64,000 nt of DNA from Arthrobacter rhizosphaerae (GTDB lineage: Bacteria; Actinomycetota; Actinomycetes; Actinomycetales; Micrococcaceae): NCBI RefSeq assembly GCF_023062595.1, contig NZ_JALLAN010000001.1, positions 372,001 to 436,000 on the forward strand, given 5' to 3'. The notes under the pieces are model-generated. The model saw nothing but the letters and a program-made list of their open reading frames with translations. It was not told the origin of the DNA and did not search any database. This document shows positions 57,692 through 64,000 of this stretch, piece by piece. Every line of letters begins with the position of its first letter. Positions within the stretch are counted from its first letter, which is position 1. The position numbers and the translations under genes were made by a program.

Positions 57692-58384
57692 ATGAGGTTG
57701 ACGACCACGACCAACGTCTCTGTGGATGGTGTGATGCAGGGGCTGGGCGGGCCTGACGAAGATCGGAGCGGCGGCTTCGTGCGCGGGGGATGGGCCATAC
57801 CGCTTCTCGACACTGAAGCCGGAGATTACCTCAACCAGGTCTACGGCGGCGCGGACGCTTTCCTGTTCGGCCGGCGGACCTACGAAATATTCGCCGGTTA
57901 CTGGGGCGCGATGACTGACCCGAGTGTCAACCCGATTGCCGCAGCGCTGAACGACCGGCCCAAGTATGTGGCATCTACCAGCCTCACCGATCCGCAGTGG
58001 GCGGGCACGACAGTCCTGCACGGCCACCTTGCCACTGCCATCGGTGATCTGAAGGGGCAGCGAGACGGCGAACTGGTGGTGCCAGGAAGCGGCGTACTCG
58101 TCCGATGGCTCCTTGCCAACGACTTGGTTGACCAGCTCGACCTGGTCACTTATCCCGTCGTCGTCGGACAGGGCACACGGCTGTTTCCGGATTCCGGTCC
58201 GGATCTTGCGCTCGAACTCGTCAACTCGCGGACGACGTCACGGGGTATCACGATCCAGACGTATCGGCCTTTCGGGCGTCCTGAGTATGCAACGTCTTCT
58301 GTCGGTCCCGATCAGCTGGGGAAGGGGCAATGTCAGCGAGCTTCACTTTGCAGAGCATCACAGAATTCCCGTTACTTTACATAA
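57692..58384 (+). CDS. Dihydrofolate reductase-like protein (RibD C-terminal domain)
   Basis: A 230-residue protein of the RibD_C fold: TTTTNVSVDGVMQGLGGPDE, FLFGRRTYEIFAGYWG, LVVPGSGVLVRWLLANDLVD and VTYPVVVGQGTRLF are typical of small actinobacterial DHFR-like proteins of unknown substrate. ATG at 57692 follows GAGGTG. Family members usually end soon after TYRPFGRPEYAT; here about 27 more residues of unrelated sequence follow, suggesting a lost stop or fusion to neighbouring DNA. Confidence 0.82.
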   Translation: MRLTTTTNVSVDGVMQGLGGPDEDRSGGFVRGGWAIPLLDTEAGDYLNQVYGGADAFLFGRRTYEIFAGYWGAMTDPSVNPIAAALNDRPKYVASTSLTDPQWAGTTVLHGHLATAIGDLKGQRDGELVVPGSGVLVRWLLANDLVDQLDLVTYPVVVGQGTRLFPDSGPDLALELVNSRTTSRGITIQTYRPFGRPEYATSSVGPDQLGKGQCQRASLCRASQNSRYFT

Positions 58385-58539
58385 TGTAGATTATCGGCGT
58401 TGAACCCACGGGAGTAGAAGCATCACCTTTGCTGACCTCGTCGACACCTAGCATGATCCGCCGCTTGATGCGCAGGGTACCGCTGACCGGTTCCATCAGC
58501 CAGCGTGCGACTGCCACTGGGGCAGGGACAGGCCGGTGT

Positions 58540-59313
58540 TTATTGTCGTCGGACCTCAATGTCGCGGTGGTTCTCCTCGACCCAGTCGGCCATCCGGTTG
58601 CCCCGCAACGCTATGAACTTCAGCGAGGCTTCCTGAACCCTGATGTACTCTTCTTTCGTGACCGGGACGCCGGTGCGCGTGAAGACCTTGTCCTCATCCT
58701 CCTCTAGGAAGAAGTCGATCTTTCCCTCCGGCGTCACGAGATCCTGGAAGTGGAAGAACTCCACGAACTTCTCGAACGTGCGGAAGAGTTCGAAGAAGTC
58801 CCCATAGTTAGTGGTGACGTCGGCGAGGGGGCTGCCTGGCTCCTTGGCGTAGTGGCGCCGGATGCATTCCAGAGTCAGGTCCATCCGGTCCGCAATCCGT
58901 ATCCGCATTCCCCTGGCGGTGTTGAGGGTGGGCAGGTGTATTCCCCTGACGGGCCAGATCATGGCGCTGCCGATCGTGTACGGCGGGTCGAAATAGCGGC
59001 GCTTCTGCTCCTCACTCAACTCGGCCTTAGCCGCGACCAAGGCATTGGGCTTCCCCCACCTGGTGTAGGAGTTCGTGATGGCGTCGCTGCCGAACGTGAA
59101 CGATTTATCGGGCGTCTGCTCGAACATCAGGTAGTTTTCCCGACGCACCTTGGGAATTTCCGAGACCGCCAGTTCGAACAGCTGCCCATCGCATAGCTCC
59201 TTCTTCCAGAGCAGCTGATGGTCAGCCTTGAGCCGCGGACTATGAGAGTCCGCGTCCTTTCCCGGAGGCGTGGTGTCGAGAAGGTAGTCGAAGGCGATGT
59301 CGAAGACGCGCAT
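58540..59313 (-). CDS. DUF6994-like hypothetical protein
   Basis: A 257-residue cytosolic protein starting MRVFDIAFDYLLDTTPPGKD. SHSPRLKADHQLLWKKELCD and FTFGSDAITNSYTRWGKPNA are distinctive, and the end is charged (RMADWVEENHRDIEVRRQ). It resembles proteins grouped as DUF6994, scattered in soil bacteria; this match is from memory and tentative. The frame is open to 59430, but the first ~39 residues are not family-like. No good ribosome site was seen. Function unknown. Confidence 0.6.
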   Translation of the reverse strand: MRVFDIAFDYLLDTTPPGKDADSHSPRLKADHQLLWKKELCDGQLFELAVSEIPKVRRENYLMFEQTPDKSFTFGSDAITNSYTRWGKPNALVAAKAELSEEQKRRYFDPPYTIGSAMIWPVRGIHLPTLNTARGMRIRIADRMDLTLECIRRHYAKEPGSPLADVTTNYGDFFELFRTFEKFVEFFHFQDLVTPEGKIDFFLEEDEDKVFTRTGVPVTKEEYIRVQEASLKFIALRGNRMADWVEENHRDIEVRRQ

Positions 59314-59386
59314 GGAAGGAAGTCTACGTGCCCGCCTATTGCGAACCGCGGAACCTGCAGCCGAAACAACCGCGCGGTCGCGCAGG

Positions 59387-59476
59387 CCCAACGACTGGAA
59401 CAGCAACCTGATGGTGCTCGGTGACTTCAACCTGGACCGGAGCGGCGACCCGCTGTACGAATCTCACGATGTAACG
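59387..59476 (+). pseudogene. Fragment of an endonuclease/exonuclease/phosphatase-family gene
   Basis: About 28 residues, PNDWNSNLMVLGDFNLDRSG then DPLYES, match the conserved LGDFN region of the EEP (DNase I-like) superfamily. No other part of the domain is found in either direction or frame, so it is a relic. It lies in the 373-base gap between the DUF6994-like and SMI1/KNR4-like genes, which holds nothing else recognisable. Confidence 0.55.
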
Positions 59477-59686
59477 ATAAGGCGGCCGACAGTTTCCGCA
59501 GGACTGACGCTCGGAAGACGCGGAGCTTCAGGGGAACTGTCGCCCTCGGATTCTGGGCTACTCCCGGCCCATGAATAACCGTGCATGCCAGTTTGGAAGG
59601 AGGAGTAGAAGTAGATGAGTGAACTCCTCTCAGTCTGCTTTCCGCCTTTCTCATGTCACGTCGCGGTCGCTCAGCTCGATCAGAGA

Positions 59687-60241
59687 CTAGACCCAGCGGC
59701 CCTCCGCTAAATCAGACCAAAAGCCGACACGATACCTCGGTAACTTCACGTCGGGCGCCCGGAAAAACTCAGCGGCGAAGTAGGCAGCAAGGTCACTGCC
59801 GTAATAGATCACGTCCGTCTGGTAAACAGAAAAAACCGGACTTCCCGCCGGCGCTGGCGCTCCGGGCAGAAAACGGTGCAAGTAGACAGGAATCAGCGTC
59901 GGCACGAATTGCATACGTTCCCGCGCTGCCTGCACAGCCGTAGCTGTTTCACTTGGCCTTTCACCCCATTCACCGGGCCAGAAGGCATTCTGCTCGACGT
60001 CAAACAGGACTCCTTCCAGGGGCCAGCTCAGCCGCTGATTAATCCCATAAGGCTCCCCCAACCAATCAACCCATCCAGGGCCCATCGGAGTAGCCAGACT
60101 CAGCAGCCCCGCATGATCAGGGCTGAACTTGATACCAAATTGCTGCTCAACGTCGGCGATCTCGGTATTAGTTAGACCAGGACCCAACGGAATACGCGCC
60201 TCGTAAAGTGTCTCAATGGCTGCCTCAACGATAGATGTCAC
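59687..60241 (-). CDS. SMI1/KNR4 (SUKH) family protein
   Basis: A 184-residue protein: LTNTEIADVEQQFGIKFSPD then HAGLLSLATPMGPGWVDW is the SMI1/KNR4 core. In bacteria this fold is often the immunity protein of contact-dependent or polymorphic toxins. No toxin gene is next to it, so it may be an orphan immunity protein. GTG at 60241 has AGGA eight bases upstream. A stand-alone regulatory role is also possible. Confidence 0.72.
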   Translation of the reverse strand: MTSIVEAAIETLYEARIPLGPGLTNTEIADVEQQFGIKFSPDHAGLLSLATPMGPGWVDWLGEPYGINQRLSWPLEGVLFDVEQNAFWPGEWGERPSETATAVQAARERMQFVPTLIPVYLHRFLPGAPAPAGSPVFSVYQTDVIYYGSDLAAYFAAEFFRAPDVKLPRYRVGFWSDLAEGRWV

Positions 60242-60549
60242 GAGAGAATCCTGTCACCAACTCGTCCCATATCAACATGTCCGCTGCCAGTCTGGAGGCA
60301 GGTCATGATCGGGGGGAACATCGCCCCACAACTAACAGCCGCTGTTCCTGTTTTCACGCAACAAGGGACCTTTGTCCCTTACGGGCTCCGCCCCTCTCTG
60401 GAAACATCGTTTTGGGGCTGCCAGCCGCTGCACTGGATGTGGATCGACCGGTTGGGTTTTACCAAATCACTGATCCTTCTCGCCGAATGTCGGCCAGGCA
60501 AGCACCCGCCACGATTCAAAAGGCGATGTTGCCTGGAAGGAGCAAATTG
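60242..60549. other. Gap without a recognisable gene
   Basis: About 310 bases between the divergent SUKH and DUF1508 genes. An open frame runs through it in frame with the DUF1508 gene (from 60235) but its translation lacks any family feature and no ribosome site precedes it. It probably holds promoters only. Confidence 0.45.
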
Positions 60550-60825
60550 ATGGCAGGTTCGTTCGAGGTATTCATGGATGCCGAATCGCACGTGCGGTTC
60601 AGGCTGGTTGCCCCCAATGGAGTTGTACTGGCGGTCTCTGAACAGTTCGCTGACAAACGTCTCGCTGCCGCGGCAATCAAAGATGTACGTGAATGCGCCG
60701 GAACCGGGCTGATTCAGGACCTCTGCCCAAAGCCTTCCCTCGAACCTGTCCAAAAACAGCACTCCACACCGCGGCGTCCGGTGGTTCGACGCCCCTACAA
60801 CTCTCTTTCCACCCGCGCGGTTTAG
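60550..60825 (+). CDS. DUF1508 (YegP-like) protein
   Basis: A 91-residue protein. AGSFEVFMDAESHVRFRLVA then GVVLAVSEQFADKRLAAAAI matches the YegP-like DUF1508 domain (a small beta-alpha fold of unknown role, often in tandem; here single). ATG at 60550 has AAGGAG seven bases upstream. The last ~30 residues (SLEPVQKQHSTPRRPVVRRP) are basic and not part of the domain. Probably cytosolic. Confidence 0.72.
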   Translation: MAGSFEVFMDAESHVRFRLVAPNGVVLAVSEQFADKRLAAAAIKDVRECAGTGLIQDLCPKPSLEPVQKQHSTPRRPVVRRPYNSLSTRAV

Positions 60826-60912
60826 GTCCCTCCGACACTAATTGGGCGAAGCCCGCTGCTTCCCCAGCGCTCCCCCGATGTCTCGACGTCACCGAAATGT
60901 GATCTAACTTAC

Positions 60913-60942
60913 TTGACGCACTTGTTTGTTAGCGTTCACACT
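60913..60942 (+). promoter_or_regulatory. Candidate promoter with LacI-type operator upstream of the sugar-binding gene
   Basis: TTGACG at 60913-60918 fits a -35 box. TGTTAGCGTTCACA at 60927-60940 is a near-palindrome with central CG, two pairs short of perfect, like LacI-family operators. A clear -10 box is not seen. It precedes the binding-protein gene by about 90 bp. Confidence 0.5.
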
Positions 60943-61031
60943 TGTCGCCAGAGCGAATCTGCTTCAGTTTGCAGCAACGGTGGTGTTGGGGTCTCCCGCC
61001 TGCATGTAACTAACGCTTCCGGGAGGATGTT

Positions 61032-62012
61032 GTGTTTAAGAAATCTCTAGTAGCCGTTTTGGCCGCCTCAGCTATTGCCCTTACTGCCTGCGGAGGTGGC
61101 GGCCAGGCCGCTTCCAGCACGGGCGGTGCTGATAAGAAGATCGTGATGGGCTTCGCCCAGGTCGGCGCGGAAAGCGGCTGGCGCAGCGCCAACACCAAGT
61201 CCGTCCAGGAATCCGCGAAGGAAGCCGGGATCGACCTGAAGTTCTCCGACGCGCAGCAGAAGCAGGAAAACCAGATCAAGGCGATCCGGTCCTACATCCA
61301 GCAGAAGGTCGACGTCATCGCCTTCTCCCCCGTGGTTGAATCCGGCTGGGACACCGTCCTGAAGGAAGCCAAGGACGCCAAAATCCCCGTGATCCTCACC
61401 GACCGTGCCGTGGACTCCGCAGACAAGAGCCTCTACAAGACGTTCCTGGGCTCTGACTTCGTCCTCGAAGGCAAAAAGGCCGGCGAGTGGCTCGTGGGCG
61501 AGTCCAAGGCCGCCACCGACACCGTGAACATCGTCGAGATCCAGGGCACCACCGGTTCCGCCCCCGCCAACGACCGCAAGGAAGGCTTCGAAGCTGCCAT
61601 CAAGGCTGACCCGAAGCTGAAGATCATCGCCTCCCAGAGCGGTGACTTCACCCGCAGCGGCGGCAAGCAGGTCATGGAAGCCTTCCTGAAGAACAACCCG
61701 GACATCGACGTTGTCTTCGCCCACAACGATGACGAAGGCCTCGGCGCGATCGAAGCGATCGAAGCCGCCGGCAAGGTCCCGGGCAAGGACATCAAGATCA
61801 TCACCATCGACGCCGTCAAGGACGGCATGACCGCCCTGAGCGCCGGCAAGATCAACTACATTGTCGAGTGCAGCCCGCTGCTGGGCACCCAGCTCATGGA
61901 CCTCGCCAAGAAGGTCCTCGCCGGCGAAACAGTCCCCGAGCGCGTCGTCACCGAAGAAACCACCTTCACCCAGGAACAGGCCACCAAGGCCCTGCCTACC
62001 CGTCAGTACTGA
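61032..62012 (+). CDS. Sugar ABC transporter substrate-binding lipoprotein (YtfQ-like)
   Basis: A 326-residue exported lipoprotein. Lipobox IALTACGGGG; mature domain of the periplasmic-binding-protein type I fold, with GFAQVGAESGWRSANTKSVQ, QENQIKAIRSYIQQKVDVIA and VFAHNDDEGLGAIEAIEAAG. It is close to YtfQ, which binds galactofuranose, and to related arabinose-binding proteins. GTG at 61032 has GGGAGGA nearby. No permease or ATPase gene follows in this window; a GH43 gene comes next. Confidence 0.9.
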   Translation: MFKKSLVAVLAASAIALTACGGGGQAASSTGGADKKIVMGFAQVGAESGWRSANTKSVQESAKEAGIDLKFSDAQQKQENQIKAIRSYIQQKVDVIAFSPVVESGWDTVLKEAKDAKIPVILTDRAVDSADKSLYKTFLGSDFVLEGKKAGEWLVGESKAATDTVNIVEIQGTTGSAPANDRKEGFEAAIKADPKLKIIASQSGDFTRSGGKQVMEAFLKNNPDIDVVFAHNDDEGLGAIEAIEAAGKVPGKDIKIITIDAVKDGMTALSAGKINYIVECSPLLGTQLMDLAKKVLAGETVPERVVTEETTFTQEQATKALPTRQY

Positions 62013-62256
62013 GCCCCGCTCACCTGATCGTCCATGCGGCGGCACAGCACAGCACCCCCAAGCTGCCCGCGTGCCGCCGCACGGATCAAAATGCGCGGAA
62101 ATCACCGCACCGAATACACCCCACAGATTTCACCGCGCCATAGCCACACCCCTGGCGTAGAAGCGACCGCGCCCTGTCACGGCTGCCGTCCCCTGGCAAG
62201 AAAATTACCCACAAAAACGCCCCGTTCACTAAGGGGCACGGAAAGCAGGCGCAACG

Positions 62257-64000
62257 ATGCGACCCATACGGTTACTCACCAGGACGGCAGCGGCGGGGGC
62301 CATCGCCTCGGCGCTTGCCCTGACCCCGCTGGTCCCGGCGTTGGCTGAGACCACCCCCGACCCAAGGCTCGTCCTGCAGTACAACCTGGATCAAAGCAGC
62401 GGAACCGTGGCTGTGGACACCTCCGGAAAGGGACGCAACGGCACGGTCGTAAATGGCGGCACGTGGACGGGAAGCGAAGGCCTCAAGCTGGACGGCGTCA
62501 ATGACTATGTCCGCCTTCCGGACAACATCATGCAGGGACTGTCCGCCATCACCGTCAGCACCGAGGTTCTGATGGCACCGACACAAGCAACTCCCTACTT
62601 CATCTATGGCCTGGGCAACACGACGTCGAACGCCGGTAACGGCTACCTGTTTACCACTGGTGACAGCTACCGCACCTCTATCGCCTCCGGCAACTGGTCC
62701 ACCGAGCAGACCCTTTCCCAAAGCCAGCCCCTGGCGCGCGGCGTCTGGAAGACAATCACGTACACACTGGCAAATGGAACAGCCACACTGTTCCTCGACG
62801 GCGCACAGGTCGGACAAAAAACCGGCATCACCATCACGCCAGGCAGCATCGGCAACGGAATAACGACGGCGAACTACCTCGGCCGTTCGGTCTACACAGC
62901 GGACAAATTTTTGTCCGGGTCCGTCCGTAACTTCCGGATTTACGATGCTGCCCTCACTCCAAGCGAGGTGGCGGCAGCAATAGCACCAAGCGACACACTG
63001 AGGGTGGAACGGGATGCAGCAGCACTGTCTCTCGGAGACCTCTCGGCAGTGACAGGCAACCTGTCCCTGCCGGCAAGCGGCGTCAATGGCTCCACCTTGA
63101 CGTGGTCGTCAAGCAACCCCGCTGTCATTACCAACACAGGAGCAGTGACGCGGCCAAACGCGGCGCAGGGTCCGGCAAACGTGACCCTCACGGCAACAAT
63201 CACGCGCGGTGACGCCTCCGGAACAAAAACATTCACTGCAACCGTTCTCCCTGCCGAGTCAGATGAAGAAAAGCTGGCGGCCGCCACTGCTGCGTTGTCC
63301 CTTCCGGCCCTCGACGACGTCCGCGGCAATGTCACGCTGCCGGCAACCAGCGGACAAGCCGCGGTAACCTGGCAGTCCGCAAGCCCGATCATTGACGCCA
63401 CAGGCGTCGTTAACCGCCCGGCTGTGGATACCGACGTCGTCCTGACGGCCACCCTGAAGGTCGGAACAGCGACCGGAACGAAGCAATTCTCGGCCCACGT
63501 AAAGGCCAAGCCAACTGTTGCACCCTATGCCGGATACGCTTTCGCCTATTTCACGGGGAACAGCCTTGCCGGGGAAAACATCTACATGGCCGCAAGCCGC
63601 GGCAACGATGCCCTCCACTGGGATGAGACCAACGGCGGCAAGCCGATCCTCACGTCCACCATGGGCACCAAAGGCCTGCGCGATCCCTTCGTGATCCGCT
63701 CCCCCGAAGGCGACAAGTTCTACATGATCGCCACGGACCTTTCCATCGGCAGCGGAACCTCCTGGGACTCCTCCCAGCGCCAGGGCAGCCAATACCTTGA
63801 GGTCTGGGAATCTTACGACCTCAAAAACTGGTCCGAACAAAGGCATGTGAAGGTTTCCCCCAGCACGGCCGGCAACACCTGGGCTCCGGAGGCCTACTAC
63901 GACACCAGCATCGGCGCGTACGTTGTGTTCTGGGCATCGAAGATCTATGCAGAATCCGACCCGGGCCACACCGCCGGGGTTGTGAACAAGATGATGTATT
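62257..64000 (+). CDS. Secreted multidomain GH43 glycosidase, N-terminal 581 residues (cut by window edge)
   Basis: ATG at 62257 opens a frame that is still open at base 64000. Domains in order: signal peptide (ending near PLVPALAE), LamG/concanavalin-like domain at residues ~30-235 (YNLDQSSGTVAVDTSGKGRN, LDGVNDYVRLP), and two Ig-like atrophied bacterial repeats at ~245-325 and ~330-410 (TWSSSNPAV and TWQSASPII). The start of a GH43 five-blade domain follows from ~415 (YFTGNSLAGENIYMAASRGN, GLRDPFVIRSPEGDKFYMIA, TWAPEAYYD). Probably an extracellular arabinofuranosidase or related enzyme. Its neighbour could import the released sugar. Confidence 0.87.
   Translation, partial: MRPIRLLTRTAAAGAIASALALTPLVPALAETTPDPRLVLQYNLDQSSGTVAVDTSGKGRNGTVVNGGTWTGSEGLKLDGVNDYVRLPDNIMQGLSAITVSTEVLMAPTQATPYFIYGLGNTTSNAGNGYLFTTGDSYRTSIASGNWSTEQTLSQSQPLARGVWKTITYTLANGTATLFLDGAQVGQKTGITITPGSIGNGITTANYLGRSVYTADKFLSGSVRNFRIYDAALTPSEVAAAIAPSDTLRVERDAAALSLGDLSAVTGNLSLPASGVNGSTLTWSSSNPAVITNTGAVTRPNAAQGPANVTLTATITRGDASGTKTFTATVLPAESDEEKLAAATAALSLPALDDVRGNVTLPATSGQAAVTWQSASPIIDATGVVNRPAVDTDVVLTATLKVGTATGTKQFSAHVKAKPTVAPYAGYAFAYFTGNSLAGENIYMAASRGNDALHWDETNGGKPILTSTMGTKGLRDPFVIRSPEGDKFYMIATDLSIGSGTSWDSSQRQGSQYLEVWESYDLKNWSEQRHVKVSPSTAGNTWAPEAYYDTSIGAYVVFWASKIYAESDPGHTAGVVNKMMY

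Overview
The window looks like chromosome from a high-GC actinobacterium of the family Micrococcaceae, most likely Arthrobacter or Pseudarthrobacter. The reasons are high GC, many GTG and TTG starts, and gene orders typical of that group: holA/rpsT/lepA/hemW/hrcA/dnaJ/rsmE/phoH/ybeY/corC-like/era/leuA/recO/uppS, then a split ctaCDF and ctaE-qcrCAB respiratory cluster. The genus is inferred from gene content and order; no search was run.

Region by region: (1) 1-5.3 kb is accessory. It has a LysR regulator divergent from a sarcosine/N-methyltryptophan-oxidase-like flavoenzyme and a haloacid-dehalogenase-like hydrolase, a perfect 32-bp palindrome, a gene broken in several places, and a small membrane protein. 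(2) 5.3-31.6 kb is mostly conserved housekeeping. It opens with a comEC remnant missing both ends, then covers replication (holA), translation (rpsT, lepA, rsmE, ybeY, era), heat shock (CIRCE, hrcA, dnaJ), heme (hemW), leucine synthesis (leuA with a leucine-rich leader and hairpin), repair (recO), cell-wall lipid (uppS) and pyrimidines (pyrD). (3) 31.7-44.7 kb holds a dipeptidase, erpA, and the cytochrome bc1-aa3 genes in two facing groups. Between these lies an HPr gene divergent from a DasR-like GntR regulator, with a dre-like site in the shared promoter. trpD follows. (4) 44.7-51.6 kb has small regulators, two VOC proteins, gluconate uptake and phosphorylation genes with their GntR regulator, and a second ctaD that is nearly identical in places to the first. 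(5) 51.6-56.6 kb is a sugar catabolic cluster: LacI regulator, paired operators, Gfo/Idh dehydrogenase, hydroxypyruvate-isomerase-like protein and GH31 glycosidase. (6) 56.6-60.9 kb is a patchwork of accessory genes and gene debris. (7) 60.9-64 kb has a sugar-binding lipoprotein and the start of a secreted GH43 enzyme.

How the genes work together: quinol is oxidised by QcrCAB and electrons pass through the diheme QcrC to the aa3 oxidase CtaC-D-E-F. ErpA next door supplies Fe-S clusters of the kind QcrA needs. Sugar use is controlled locally by LacI- and GntR-type repressors and perhaps globally through the HPr/DasR-like pair. The window also records genome decay: comEC, a hydrolase tail, an endonuclease/phosphatase fragment and the broken gene at 3.2-4.0 kb. 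No rRNA, tRNA, CRISPR array or intact transposase was seen. No clearly new multi-gene system was found. The best leads are the leucine leader, the dre-like HPr/GntR switch, the duplicated ctaD, the LacI-controlled trio and the unrecognised broken-gene/membrane-protein pair.
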